A stretch of DNA of 64,000 nucleotides from Tetracladium setigerum (taxonomy: Eukaryota > Ascomycota > Leotiomycetes > Helotiales): positions 1,834,556 through 1,898,555 of the forward strand of contig PZJY01000004.1 in assembly GCA_031472005.1 (NCBI GenBank), in the 5' to 3' direction. A program made the position numbers and the translations under genes. Numbering within the stretch: the stretch's first letter is position 1; the number at the start of each line of letters is the position of its first letter. Positions 1 through 10,885 of the stretch are shown here, piece by piece. A model generated the notes under the pieces. That model searched no databases and was not told the origin of the DNA. It saw nothing but the letters and a program-made list of their open reading frames with translations.

Positions 1-915
1 AACCTTTCTTCGGACCTGATAACTTGCGATCAAAACCTAGTACTCTTTTCTAAATATCATTGTATTATTTCACCCAGGACTCTACAGCATCCAACAAAAA
101 ATGAGAGGAGAAAAGAGGAAGGAGGAGTTCAGCCGTCACTTGACGATATGACTTCTCTCAACAAACCTAGACCGTGGAAAGCATGGAAACGGAAGTCCAA
201 ACTTGATACCTCCGTATCTTGAAATGAAATACAAAAAAACATCAAGCAGATAACGAGAAAAGGAGGAGATGGTCACACACTCTTCAGACGCCAAATAGAA
301 TCCGCGAAGTCCTGTCTCTTGCCAAGCTTCGTCATTTTATCACACCAGATGATATAATTAGGTGCGATGCCTTTTCAAACTTATCAAAGACGTTATATCA
401 ACCCTAGAAGCAAGGACCCCTTCCCTCCGCGCATCACTAAACACCGTAGCTAAGACTGAGAGCCGTTTCCGTGACCACGACTCTCCCGAGTGTCGTTGGT
501 AAGAAGAGAGAGTCGAGGGTCTGGAGGGTGAAAGCTCGTCCTCTCGCTTAAAGCCAGTGAAGCCAGTCCGGCGTATTCAGGCACCCTGATTTGCTGCAGG
601 CTCCCCCACCGGCTCCCAAAATAGCTGGCTTCACATCACTATCACGCCAGTTAAGCGCTCACCACACCAATCAGTGTGCTCCCCGCCATCTTCACTCACA
701 GATTGCACCTCTTTGGCATCTTTGCCATGCAGTCTCCTCGAGTTTCATGGATGCGACTCTTCACCCTGCGGACCCAATGAGGGGCCCAATGTTGCCGCCA
801 TCCTTTCATAAAGCAATGTACATTTCCTCTCTCTGGGAGAAGGATGGAGAGTGAAAAGGAGTCCGTCGTATTCCTGCTTCTTACTCCTCCTATCATTCAT
901 TCATAAGGTAATCTC

Positions 916-947
<32 letters not shown>

Positions 948-1088
948 AACCATTCGAAATCAAAACAGCTTTTGCCCTTGACAACAGCAACAACAACAAC
1001 AACAAGTGCCTGGAGCTCTACGACTGGATCGACTCCCATCTCACCAAACAATCACTGTACACACACGAAGACCGTCAATCCAGTCACG
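1..1088. other. Intergenic region and 5' leader, no gene recognised
   Basis: No open frame here has convincing coding character, and the short frames overlap on both strands. The region ends in the probable 5' leader of the small membrane protein gene at 1089, with a (GA)n run at 916-944 and a CAA-rich stretch near 981-1005. Confidence 0.6.
916..944. repeat. (GA)n microsatellite
   Basis: An uninterrupted GA dinucleotide run of about 29 bases, read directly. It lies about 145 bases upstream of the ATG of the small membrane protein gene, probably in its promoter or 5' UTR. Confidence 0.95.
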
Positions 1089-1805
1089 ATGTCGTCGTTT
1101 CTTCTTCTAACCAGCTTGATGCTGAGTACACTATTTCTAAAAGCTGCTGCGCAAGAGGAGATCCCGACCAAAGTCGTCTCACTGACACCACAACAATCTG
1201 CTGACGCAATTGCGAGCGCATCATCTGCCCTCTACTCATCGCTGATTACTTCCGCTCCACAACAGCCAGGACAGGGTAAGTCTATACACGATATACCACA
1301 CATATGAACACTTCGCTAACCCAACGCAGGTCCATCCTCTGGTGATGTTGGATTCTCAGGCTCAACGGGCGACTCAGACGCAGGAGCGTCGGGTAATGAG
1401 CAGGGTGGCATCAAATTGTCGCAAAGCGGTCTGATCGCAATTATTGTGGTAATTGTAATCGTTTGTATTTTCGGCAGTAAGTCTCCCCCTCGATCCAATA
1501 ACATAAGGAAGCGCAATTGACCCTCCACAGTTGGCTCTTCCATCCTTTGGTATATCGCAAAGAAACGATCATGGGAAGTCCGCAAGAAGCTCCGCAGCTC
1601 GGCACGAAGAGTAGCGACGGCCTTGACGCCGAGAAGGTCGACTTTCCCCAAGGATGTGCAAAAGAAGAGGACGATGAAAAACATGGCAAAGATAGATGAA
1701 TACCCACGGGATGAAGGTACCGACATTGAGAAGGGCCCAAAGATGAGATTTGAGATGCTGGATGTGCCCAAGGCGGCGAAATGGGCTGGCAAGGGCCGTC
1801 GGTGA
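1089..1805 (+). CDS. Small single-pass membrane protein with signal peptide, function unknown
   Basis: I do not recognise the family. The gene rebuilds from three exons (1089-1275, 1330-1476, 1531-1805) joined by two 54-nt GT-AG introns with GTAAGT donors, giving 202 residues with consistent phase. Residues 1-20 form a signal peptide (hydrophobic core, AAA-QE cleavage-like site). A Ser/Gly/Thr-rich outer segment follows, then a strongly hydrophobic Ile/Val-rich transmembrane helix at about 97-120 that is broken by the second intron, then a basic cytoplasmic tail (WEVRKKLRSS, KWAGKGRR). The topology is type I. The ATG was chosen because it begins the signal peptide; an in-frame upstream ATG at 972 would add a low-complexity Thr/Asn leader. 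The gene is convergent with ENP2, 139 bases between stops. Confidence 0.72.
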
Positions 1806-1944
1806 CCGGTGTCTTGGAGAGAGGAGTTCTCGTGATGATGTATATGTTTCCCAGGTTCTTGAGCGTGCGGCGTCGGGGCATGATGGTATTCAAGCATCAT
1901 ATATTTATGGATTTATTGGCTTCTGGGTATCTCAATCAAACATT

Positions 1945-3861
1945 TTAAAGCCTCCTAAACACATTGCCCGAAGCGCTCCGTCTGCCATCATCTCGTCTCC
2001 CCTTCTTAACAGGCTCTACCTTCTCCTCCTTCTTTCCTCTACTTGGTGCAAATGTGACCGAACGCTCACCTGTGACCTCGCCCCTGTTTTTATTGACACG
2101 CCCAGTGGCTTGCGATCGTGCACCCAAAGCGTCGTCTCGTCGTTGATGTCCAGACTTCTTGTAGGACGAAGATGAGATACGCATCTCTGGTTTTGCCTTT
2201 GGTTTAGCCATGATTTCGTCCTCGCTATCTTCATCACTATCGCTAGAGTCGCCATCCGAGTTGGCCTTGGTCGCAGCCGGCGCAGCTCCAACCTTGGTGC
2301 TTGGATTGAGTGCCTGGAATTCTCTGCTGCGTTCGTCTACAGCGAAATCTGCGTCCTCGAACAATTTGCCGAAACGGCTATCTCCAAGTACACCCATATC
2401 CTCATCGACCTTCTCTCTGCGTTCTTGCTTCTTGAGGAGCTTGTCAACCAGGTTTTGATTGACCTTGACCTTCTTCCCTCCTCTGATTCGGCTTTCTCGC
2501 TCCTTTTCGACCCTCTCCTTGACCCTCTTAGTCCGCTCATCGTCCCAGATATATGGGTTTGCGATAAGTCGAGCCTCCTCGTATAATCGAGAAGCAACAA
2601 AGTATCCATGCATGTAGGGACGTAGAAGATTGGTTGTTCCGACGAGATGTCCCAAGTTGAGAGCTTTTAATTCTGGCAGCGTCAAGAACTTGTAGTTATC
2701 ATACGTCTCTGCTGGGGCTTCTTCTGCCATCTCTTCGACCATGTTGTCAAGGAACGAACACCATTTCGGCGCTGGACCAAGTTGGGGAATGAAAAATGCA
2801 TGCTGCTGCTTGCCTTCATTTGCCGTCAACAGCATTCCACTTTGCTTGCACCAAGCAACGTGATTGATATCAACTGCAGGCTCAACGGAAGTCCATGCCT
2901 TTCCGTCTGACTCGTCCCATAATTTGATAATTTTCTTGTCTGCTGAGAGGATCTTCTTTTCCTGGGAAGATGTTGTCATGTGCATCAGAGTTTTGATGGG
3001 GAATCCATAGCCTTGGTCCTTTCGTAGTATTGGGACTGGCCTTCGCATGTCGAATATCTGGACAATTCCTTGGGAGGACCCTGTTACAAGAGACAATCCC
3101 GACCGATCAAAGTCTAACGCAGTGATCTCTCCTTCTTGACTTGACAGAAGTCCAATTCTCGACTTTGACCTGGGGTCCCAGAACTCAACTGTGCCTATGG
3201 AAGTTCCGAAGGCAAGTAAATTGTGGCTCTCTTCGGCAATCGCTGCTACATTCACACTACCAGCATTTATTCCGCCTTGCAAGGCACCCCCTCCCAGGTC
3301 GTCGCCACCAACATCAATTTGATATGGCTTCATGAATCTTCCAATCTCGAGATTGAGACGATAGACCTCTCCGTTCCCATCTGAATTGACCCCCACAGAG
3401 GGAATGAGCGCTTCTGCCGAGTGCCTTTCATACTGGAGGTCGCGTCCGTATCGTGGGAGCCGGGTTTGGTAATGGCAGCCGCCTTTGGTATGGAATTCGA
3501 GGCGTCTATCAGTCTGAAGATGTAGAGATTTGGAGTAATCCTGGGAGAGCAGCACGAACGAGTGGTTCAGACTAACAGTATGGCGTGCGAAGGAAAGTGA
3601 CAATTGCGGAAGGTTGTGTGTGTGAATCTGCGGTTTATATGTGCCTGTACTCATCACCCACTCTCCATCCTCGCTGACCCTCACACAGGAACTGGCTTCC
3701 TCAAATTCGAAGTCTTGCAGCAGCTCGACTCGATTGGCGTATTCAGTATCGTTTTTCAGACTGCGCTTGCGTTTTCGAGCCAGCCAGTCCGGCAATGGTC
3801 TTGCTGTCGAAGCGCCGGATATGGTGTATACCGGCACATCGTTGGGGTTGGTAAGCTTCAT
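1945..3861 (-). CDS. ENP2: Ribosome biogenesis protein ENP2/NOL10 (WD40, NUC153)
   Basis: An intronless frame encodes 638 residues, close to the usual size of Enp2/NOL10, a nucleolar factor of the SSU processome needed for 18S rRNA maturation. The N-terminus (MKLTNPNDVPVYTISGA) and the segment RLPRYGRDLQYERHSAEALI are typical of the family. Residues ~50-380 form WD-repeat blades (for example LATGS-like LVTGSSQGIVQIFD). A NUC153-type segment (DSRFGKLFEDADFAVDE) lies at about 490-520. The C-terminus is an acidic Ser/Asp/Glu stretch followed by a lysine/arginine-rich tail, usual for nucleolar proteins. The gene is divergent from MED13, with 483 bp between start codons. The start is the first ATG and matches the family N-terminus. 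Confidence 0.95.
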   Translation of the reverse strand: MKLTNPNDVPVYTISGASTARPLPDWLARKRKRSLKNDTEYANRVELLQDFEFEEASSCVRVSEDGEWVMSTGTYKPQIHTHNLPQLSLSFARHTVSLNHSFVLLSQDYSKSLHLQTDRRLEFHTKGGCHYQTRLPRYGRDLQYERHSAEALIPSVGVNSDGNGEVYRLNLEIGRFMKPYQIDVGGDDLGGGALQGGINAGSVNVAAIAEESHNLLAFGTSIGTVEFWDPRSKSRIGLLSSQEGEITALDFDRSGLSLVTGSSQGIVQIFDMRRPVPILRKDQGYGFPIKTLMHMTTSSQEKKILSADKKIIKLWDESDGKAWTSVEPAVDINHVAWCKQSGMLLTANEGKQQHAFFIPQLGPAPKWCSFLDNMVEEMAEEAPAETYDNYKFLTLPELKALNLGHLVGTTNLLRPYMHGYFVASRLYEEARLIANPYIWDDERTKRVKERVEKERESRIRGGKKVKVNQNLVDKLLKKQERREKVDEDMGVLGDSRFGKLFEDADFAVDERSREFQALNPSTKVGAAPAATKANSDGDSSDSDEDSEDEIMAKPKAKPEMRISSSSYKKSGHQRRDDALGARSQATGRVNKNRGEVTGERSVTFAPSRGKKEEKVEPVKKGRRDDGRRSASGNVFRRL

Positions 3862-4344
3862 GACAAAATGCTCACACGGCGGGGTGTTGAGCAGAGGAGA
3901 GCTTTTGGAATGGAAGATTGAGATGTTTTCTTGCTGGAGAATAAAATTCTAGTGGAGCACGGCGAGTCGGAGGATCCGGGGTCCAAATGTCTTGGCGTAC
4001 TTGGCAGCACCTGCACGTACTGTAGCTTCGGCCTGGGCCGAAATCGCGAACTCCAGATTTACACCCAGACTTGCAGTATCCTTCCCAACAGCCACTACGC
4101 TCTCGTCCTGCATTTTTGGACCTTTCACCATTTCCTCGCACGCGCACCCACGGAGGCTTCTTCAGCTACCTATTATATACCGAGCTTACAATATCAACAA
4201 CACGAAACCACCTGCAGCAAGCAGCCTCTTCCCCGCTGCCGCCAATACGAAGTCCCATACCTAGTCTTGCGATTGCGATGGAGTCTCGCACTCAATCGCA
4301 ATTGCATCCTCGCGCCTGGTTGATCTCCCAATACTCCAACAACG
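3862..4344. promoter_or_regulatory. Divergent ENP2/MED13 promoter region
   Basis: This 483-bp segment separates the start codons of ENP2 (leftward) and MED13 (rightward), so it should hold both promoters. On the minus strand it contains a 60-codon ATG frame at 4131-3949, ending 87 bases before the ENP2 ATG; this could be an upstream ORF in the ENP2 leader. No clear TATA box was found. Confidence 0.5.
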
Positions 4345-7300
4345 ATGGATCCCGGTGATTATGCGACCAATGTCTTATCTTCCGTATGCGCTGAGCTGTC
4401 CTTTCTCGTCCTCCTCTTGCCTCTACACTTTTTCCCGACTAACAATATCTACCAGAATAACTTTGCCACGGTCAACTACCAATACTTCGAGGTCCAGGCA
4501 GCCTCTCTAGCCGTAGGGAAGAGACAACTTCAGAAATTAGAGGCGGGATGCAGGTCAGACGGCGCGCTTGTCCAGTGTGATTCGTCGAGAGGTGGCATCT
4601 GGGCCTTTACAACGCTTTCGCACACCTCCAATGTGCCCACAAGCAAATCAAATATTTCGTCCATCGCAGAATTTCTTGGGATACCAATTTTTGAGAAAGA
4701 GCAGGGAACGTTGGAGCTCGCTAGCCTGATCAAAAGCAAGCAGATGACGTCTAGTACCTTCACTACGCCTAATAATACAATATCCCCATCCTCCTCTCTC
4801 GACAACGCTCTCCGGAACGCCCAGGCGCTCAACAGTCGAGCCATACATCAGAATAACTCTCAAGGATTGATATATGAGCAGCCAACACTCTCGCCCGGGA
4901 CCAGAACGAATACGGGACAACTAGAGCCGTCTATTGCTCAAGTCTACATCCATGAATATTTGATTTCTGCGGTTCTTGGTTCAATTTTGTTCCAACTCTG
5001 CCGAAATTCGGGTTTTATACCTTTCAATTCACGAACCTTGATTTTGACACCGTCTCAATTCTCGGACCCAAGCTCTCTGAATGCCGATGATCTCTTGGTC
5101 GCTACTCTTGACGTTAGTGTAACATCACTGGGTTCTCTTGTGGTGAAAGCCCACTCTGACTTTGCGCCCGGTCTTCGAAGCTTAAGTGGATGTCATAGCA
5201 CAAATGATTCTCTTCAAAAATTGGTACCTGGTGCGGCATTATGGCTTGCTCCTGGGGGAACTGCTGCTAAATACTGCGGATTGCTGGAGGCGAAGACGAA
5301 TTTGGCATCCTATGATGGAATTCGAACTCAAGATCTTATGGTCGTCGATCCCGCAATCACCGCCGATGCGGCAACCATTCAGTCATGGAAGTCGAAGTGT
5401 CTTGAATGGTTGTCGGGAAAAGGCGTGGATGTTAGTTCTATTGAAAGTGGTGGTTGGGTGCTAGTGCAAGTCCTTGGTGGAAGCCCACTCTACCCAGGTC
5501 CAGAACACCAGGATGTCTCGATCCTCGATGAAATGGCAGTCGTCGCGTGGCCAACCCGTCTGTGTTTCCAAACTTTTACTGGGCACGAGAGAACAAACAG
5601 CACAACACATCTTCAGCAGCATCGCGATCCTCTCTATTTTGCCGAAAATTGGTTCTCTAGAAAGGAGGAAAGAGCCGAAATGATATCAAAGCGACAAAAA
5701 GAACGGCAAATGGCCGAAGCTTTGTCCAAAGAGCAAGCTGACGTAGAATCAAGAGCTCTCCAGGCCCATTTTTCTCCTGTTGCTTTGAGGAGAACGAGCA
5801 TTGCTGGAGCAATGTACCCTACTCCACCAGATGCTATTCATCACCTCGTTGGGGTGACGCCGTCATTTGACGGCACAGTCTCAACACCGGGAAACCCAAA
5901 TCTCTATCCCTCAAATGACGGAGGAAATGTGATCCCACCAACAACGGAGCATGATACAGATTTATGGGGCTCTGCCGAAAAAAAGGAGAGGCACAGTGTT
6001 CCTGATGCTTTCAACCACAATGATAATGATAATGATAATCTATTTGGGGATATTGAGGAGGGTGATTTCTTCGGTACAGACGTTACAGACGCAGATTTTA
6101 GCTTTTTCGATCAACCTGACGACCTACCACTTTCAAACAAACCCATTTCGCCTCAGAATGGAAATATAGGAGCTCAGGAAACCAACACCCTGAGCGATGG
6201 ATTGGCCTTCGACATGCTGAATGCGGAGCTGCCCGTGGATGTGGATATGGAAATGGAAAACTTTGACAGTGTGATGCTTGAGCCTACGCTTCCGGATGAA
6301 CCACAATTATCAGCAAATATGGCTGACACTCAAACTGTTCAAGTCCATGAAACTAAACCTGAAAGCAAGAATGACGATATCTCGGTTGCTGAACCCCCTC
6401 CACAGTCCGTTAGCCCGCCCTTTGACAAAGAGACTGTGTTCAGGCAGATTTTCCCAGGCTCGGTAGCGATGAGTGTTGGAGTTCGGAGGGCCAGTACATT
6501 CAGCAAAATTGATTTTGATAAGTCTTTGGCTCATGTGAATCAAAAATACGATACCAACGGGCAATTTAGCTTCAAGTTGAACAAGGAGAGAGTGTCACGG
6601 TCGGAGGCATCCAGCTTGCCAACAACAAATCTGCTTAGTCGAAAGGTTAATCAGAGCAATAATCAGCCACTTCCGACTCTGGCTCGCATGATTATGGGAG
6701 AGGTTCCGCCTTCTGTCAAGCAGCCCAACTTTATGGACTACACGATGGACCCCGACGATAGCAGTCAGTCTTCGGATCATGACGACGCAAGCAACATCGA
6801 TGAAGATCAAGCCGATACTGGCCTCACGCTGAAAAATATTTGGAATCTGGACAGCAACGACATCAACAGTATCGCATCGCCTTTAGAGAACAGTCTTGCA
6901 ATGGATTTCGAGAATGCGGCGAACACTCCCCGGTCTATCAACGACTCTCATTTACTACTCTTGGAAGCAGATCCAGCGGACTGGCCTTTGACAGCGTATT
7001 TTGGCTCCCCTGAGTTTGATTTACATTCAAGTGCAATGTCGGACTCCGAACGTGTCGCAACTGCACAGATACTCGCAGATCAAGCTATATCAGGGATTTT
7101 GAAGCTTCCTGGATCTCCCACAGAGACTCCAGATATCTCGAGGAGGTGTCTATCGACCAGAGCCTTGATGTACGATTTGGCGGCCGTTGCTAAGGGATCC
7201 TTGGAGGGCTTGACATCTTGCACGATGCGATCGTTTCTTGAGATACAAGGCATTCCAGTCATACAGGGACTGCGGCTACCTCCACGGCCCATTCCTCCGC

Positions 7301-8943
7301 AGAGAGGCTTGAATATGTCGGACCTTGCAAGAATCAGCAATCCGTTCATAGTTGTACCTCCCCAGCTAGAGCTCAGGCGTTCAGATGTTAAAATATCCGT
7401 TCTTCCTTCCGCTGTAAACTTCTGGGATAACCTAGGCCTAAGTCCTGCAAAAGGTACGAAGGATGTCGCAGCAGTCTGTATATATCCAAACACCGAAGGC
7501 GTTGCACTGTGTGCAAATGCATTCCTTGACCAGATGCGCAGTCAATACGAATCCTTTCGTCTCGGAACCCATGAAAGGATTACATCCAAGGAGCTTATCG
7601 GTGGGCTAGTGCCTTATGCCATCGAATCGTCTCAGCAAAATAGCACGCATTACCTTGCACTCCTCAAAGAAACCGTGGGGAGACTCGGAAGACACCTTGC
7701 CACTTACATCGCCGAAGAGAAAAATCTTGTTGTGTACTTTGTTTATCCGAACGATGATGCACAACTCCTTGTTCATATCTGTTCCGCTTTCCAGCATTTG
7801 TTCAATCTCTACAGGAAGGCGTTGATCGAGAAGAAATTGAACACTGCCAACGAGCTAGTTCTTCAACTTGTCCCCTTGGACTTTATTGCATCGTCAACAG
7901 CATTGGTTGTCCAGGATCCAACTCAGTCTTCTCGACTAGCAATGGAGGTTTACGACCGATGCATAAATTTTGCCTCATCGTCATCATCACCTGCTATTTT
8001 ACTGGAGCAGCCATTACCAAAAATTATCGACTTCAAACTATCCATCAACCCCTCGGCATCGCTGCTCCAAGAGAACACATGTCTTCATATTGCCTACGCA
8101 CAAAGCATCGATGACCGCTGGATTAGTGCTGCTTGGACAGATAACAGAGGCACACAGCAAATGACTGCTTCGTATTGTTTAGGACGCAAAAATGAGCCTA
8201 TCTCGACATCCTTTTTGGATATTGCCACCGAAATCTGGCAAACCACGCATGATTACATATCAAACAAGAAAATACATTGGCGCATTATGATTGCCAAAGT
8301 TGGCGTGATGGATCCCACGGAAATGGAATCGTGGACCAGCCTCGCAGCTATGCCTACCGATAACCATGCCAGCCTAACACTTGTGACGGTGAAAACGCAT
8401 CCCAGTCTTTGCCTACTCCCAAACCCGATAACTCTACCACCGACTGGTAATACGTCTCAGTCGGTTCTTACACCGGCGTCAACTCCCCAACCATCTCAGT
8501 CATCGGTTGCTGAAGCGTCAACGCCGACCAAAGAGGCTCACAATGCTGCAACACCTGTAGATGCGCCAGCCGAACCAGACACAGATTCATGTCTCGTGGA
8601 CTATACTGACCAGAGCTGGGGAGCTGTTCTTGCACATCGACTGAACAACTCCAATTCATTGCTAGAGCTCAACCCGGCTCTGATCAGCGGCTATCTGATC
8701 AAGCGTGGGGGTGTCAATCCTGATGATCCGCCTATACTCATGGAGGTGAACGTCATACATAGTGATGTCGTTGGGAATCCGAGGACTTTTCATGAGGCCC
8801 TCTTAAGGGAAATTATTAGTTATTACAGAGGCTTGGGTACTTTAGCTAGAGTCAGAGGTATTGTAGATCCTGTTCTTGACTGCAGGCCATGGCATATCGC
8901 CGCGGCCGAGAAGGCCATGAAAGCTTTGTACATATTGATGTAG
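4345..8943 (+). CDS. MED13: Mediator of RNA polymerase II subunit 13 (Med13/Ssn2)
   Basis: Med13 is the large linker subunit of the Mediator CDK8 kinase module, acting in the nucleus. The conceptual frame is open for 1532 codons, but a 72-nt intron is very likely at 4384-4455 (donor GTATGC, CTAAC branch, ACCAG acceptor). It is a multiple of three and has no stop, so it hides inside the frame. Splicing gives 1508 residues beginning MDPGDYATNVLSS-NNFATV, which resembles the family's N-terminal TNV...F..I.Y motif. The centre is Asp/Ser-rich disordered sequence. The C-terminal Med13 domain is recognisable from NFWDNLGLSPAKGTKDVAAV onward and ends in the usual HIAAAEKAMKALYILM. Confidence 0.93.
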   Translation: MDPGDYATNVLSSVCAELSFLVLLLPLHFFPTNNIYQNNFATVNYQYFEVQAASLAVGKRQLQKLEAGCRSDGALVQCDSSRGGIWAFTTLSHTSNVPTSKSNISSIAEFLGIPIFEKEQGTLELASLIKSKQMTSSTFTTPNNTISPSSSLDNALRNAQALNSRAIHQNNSQGLIYEQPTLSPGTRTNTGQLEPSIAQVYIHEYLISAVLGSILFQLCRNSGFIPFNSRTLILTPSQFSDPSSLNADDLLVATLDVSVTSLGSLVVKAHSDFAPGLRSLSGCHSTNDSLQKLVPGAALWLAPGGTAAKYCGLLEAKTNLASYDGIRTQDLMVVDPAITADAATIQSWKSKCLEWLSGKGVDVSSIESGGWVLVQVLGGSPLYPGPEHQDVSILDEMAVVAWPTRLCFQTFTGHERTNSTTHLQQHRDPLYFAENWFSRKEERAEMISKRQKERQMAEALSKEQADVESRALQAHFSPVALRRTSIAGAMYPTPPDAIHHLVGVTPSFDGTVSTPGNPNLYPSNDGGNVIPPTTEHDTDLWGSAEKKERHSVPDAFNHNDNDNDNLFGDIEEGDFFGTDVTDADFSFFDQPDDLPLSNKPISPQNGNIGAQETNTLSDGLAFDMLNAELPVDVDMEMENFDSVMLEPTLPDEPQLSANMADTQTVQVHETKPESKNDDISVAEPPPQSVSPPFDKETVFRQIFPGSVAMSVGVRRASTFSKIDFDKSLAHVNQKYDTNGQFSFKLNKERVSRSEASSLPTTNLLSRKVNQSNNQPLPTLARMIMGEVPPSVKQPNFMDYTMDPDDSSQSSDHDDASNIDEDQADTGLTLKNIWNLDSNDINSIASPLENSLAMDFENAANTPRSINDSHLLLLEADPADWPLTAYFGSPEFDLHSSAMSDSERVATAQILADQAISGILKLPGSPTETPDISRRCLSTRALMYDLAAVAKGSLEGLTSCTMRSFLEIQGIPVIQGLRLPPRPIPPQRGLNMSDLARISNPFIVVPPQLELRRSDVKISVLPSAVNFWDNLGLSPAKGTKDVAAVCIYPNTEGVALCANAFLDQMRSQYESFRLGTHERITSKELIGGLVPYAIESSQQNSTHYLALLKETVGRLGRHLATYIAEEKNLVVYFVYPNDDAQLLVHICSAFQHLFNLYRKALIEKKLNTANELVLQLVPLDFIASSTALVVQDPTQSSRLAMEVYDRCINFASSSSSPAILLEQPLPKIIDFKLSINPSASLLQENTCLHIAYAQSIDDRWISAAWTDNRGTQQMTASYCLGRKNEPISTSFLDIATEIWQTTHDYISNKKIHWRIMIAKVGVMDPTEMESWTSLAAMPTDNHASLTLVTVKTHPSLCLLPNPITLPPTGNTSQSVLTPASTPQPSQSSVAEASTPTKEAHNAATPVDAPAEPDTDSCLVDYTDQSWGAVLAHRLNNSNSLLELNPALISGYLIKRGGVNPDDPPILMEVNVIHSDVVGNPRTFHEALLREIISYYRGLGTLARVRGIVDPVLDCRPWHIAAAEKAMKALYILM
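4384..4455 (+). other. Predicted in-frame intron of MED13
   Basis: Donor GTATGC follows codon 13; a CTAAC branch sequence lies about 16 nt before the CCAG acceptor. Length is 72 nt (24 codons, no stop), so its retention would not break the frame. Removing it joins LSS to NNFATVNYQYF, which fits the Med13 N-terminus better than the intervening hydrophobic codons. Confidence 0.8.
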
Positions 8944-9253
8944 AGTAACAGGGTAGCTGTTGGGTAGTTGAATAGATAGGTAGTCATAGAGCTCAATAAC
9001 TGAACCATGAACGTGTTGTGAAAACGTGCGGAAGGATTGGTTCCCAACTACGCATGTAAATAGACCAACTCGCCAAAAATGGCGGGGTGGATAAGTTGGA
9101 GGGGTAAAAAAATATGCCTCACCTCAGACTCGAGATTGCGACATCATCAACTCAATTTTTCCCCAAACCCTCAACACTACTGATCTTCTCCAAAGTTGTT
9201 TTTCTTACTGCTCAAACCCGGACTAGAAATAAACCAGATCTCAATCCTCCAAG
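8944..9253. other. MED13-MTAP intergenic region
   Basis: 310 bp between two genes in tandem. It should hold the MED13 3' end and the promoter of the methylthioadenosine phosphorylase gene. No other structure seen. Confidence 0.5.
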
Positions 9254-10460
9254 ATGAGCGAACTTCCCACAACCTACGAAGGTAATTCCCATCCCTCCCG
9301 CATCTCCCCCTCCATCCGTCTCCCCTTCTCCAAAAACACAACTCTAACCTCCCTCTCCCAGGTGTCGTACACATTGCCGTTATCGGTGGAACTGGTCTCC
9401 AACAGCTCCCAGGCTACACACCCATCGCGACCGTCAACCCAACTACCCCCTGGGGCACCGCATCCGCACCTATCCACATCCTCTCGCACAATAACGTCCC
9501 TATCGCTTTCCTCTCGCGCCACGGCGCCTCCCACGAATTTGCTCCTCATGAGGTCAACTCGCGCGCGAACATTGCTGCGCTGAGGAGTATTGGGGTCAGG
9601 ACTATAATTGCGTTTAGTGCTGTGGGAAGTTTGCAGGAGGAGATCAGGCCGCGGGATTTTGTGGTGCCGGATCAGGTTATTGATCGTACAAAGGGTGAGT
9701 AGGGGCTTTCATTGTGGCGGATATTGATAGCTGGTTGGTCTTGTGAACTGGAATTAGGTGCTAATTGTGCTGGGTGGATATAGGTGTGAGGCCATTTACT
9801 TTCTTTGAGAAGGGTGTGGTAGGACATGTTGGATTTGCCGATCCTTTTGATGAGAAGCTTGCTGTGGTATGGTCACCCTCCCCCTACATGTTGAACTGGC
9901 AATATCTAAAGGTTAATTTCCACAGATTGTCAGAAAATGCGGACATGCTCTTGCTGGTGATGGTGTCAAGCTGCACGATAAAGGAACCGTTATTTGCATG
10001 GGTAAATCCTCTTCCTCCAACCTCCCAAATGAATCGCTTTCTAATCGCGGAAACAACAGAAGGACCACAATTCTCAACCCGTGCTGAGTCACACATGTAC
10101 CGCTCTTGGGGCGGATCTGTCATCAACATGTCTGCACTCCCAGAAGCCAAACTCGCCCGTGAAGCTGAAATCGGATATCAAATGATCTGCATGGCTACCG
10201 ACTACGACTGCTGGCACTCAACCGAAGATGTGGATGTGGCCATGGTGATGGGACATATGAAGGCCAATGGAGATAATGCAAAGAAGATCGTGGGCGCTGT
10301 ACTGGATGAGTTGATTAAGGAGGAACATGCCGATTTGATCAAGGGAAAGCATTGGGAGGGGAGCAGTACCGGAATGTTGAAGTTTATGACCAAGGCGGAA
10401 GGTAGGGGAGAGGTTGGTGTTAAAAATGTGGAGTATTTGTTCGAAGGCGTATGGAATTAA
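9254..10460 (+). CDS. S-methyl-5'-thioadenosine phosphorylase
   Basis: The enzyme cleaves methylthioadenosine with phosphate to adenine and 5-methylthioribose-1-phosphate in methionine salvage (MTAP/yeast Meu1, PNP/MTAP family). Five exons: 9254-9281, 9362-9694, 9784-9866, 9926-10001, 10060-10460, with GT-AG introns of 80, 89, 59 and 58 nt; the sum is 306 residues. Visible family motifs are the phosphate-binding AVIGGTGL, LSRHGASHEFAPHEVNSRAN, AFSAVGSLQEEIRPRDFVVPDQ, the active-site EGPQFSTRAES and NMSALPEAKLAREAEI, and the C-terminal MATDYDCWH with the base-recognising Asp. All introns keep phase and the length is normal for the family. Convergent with VPS11. Confidence 0.95.
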
Positions 10461-10885
10461 GTAGATCAGTGGAGGGTAATGATAGCTCGATGAAAGAATG
10501 ATACGGGGGAATACTTAACTTAGACTTTAGAACACTTCATATAAGCTTGGAACGCGCTGCTTTGGTAAATATTCACTTCTGGCAATGTTCAAGTCACCAG
10601 CTCAGAATCAAAGGACAAAGGCATTATAGTAGGGACCGCAGCCGAAAGGAGTATTCTGGGGGCGACAATCAATTGTATGGAAATGCCCACGCTCTCATGT
10701 TCATCAGCTTGCAAGGCTAATTGGGCTCCTACAGGCTACATTACCAAGATGTGAGAGCGGAAGCAAGTCGTAACATGAATGAGGTTTACTGACATCGAGA
10801 TTGCGACACCAATTAGGCATAATCACAGAACTACTACTCTCAAAAAATCGCTCCACACTCAGAAATAAAACATTGTATTAATTAT
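10461..10885. other. Convergent 3' region MTAP/VPS11
   Basis: 425 bp between two convergent stop codons, presumably two 3' UTRs. No additional coding signal seen. Confidence 0.5.

Noticed and set aside
1316..1900. Minus-strand frames of 150-194 codons
   Set aside because: They are antisense shadows of the spliced plus-strand membrane protein gene, whose exons have consistent phase and a signal peptide/TM.
3949..4131. 60-codon minus-strand ATG frame between ENP2 and MED13
   Set aside because: No recognised family; an ATG frame this long can occur by chance. Kept only as a possible upstream ORF of ENP2.
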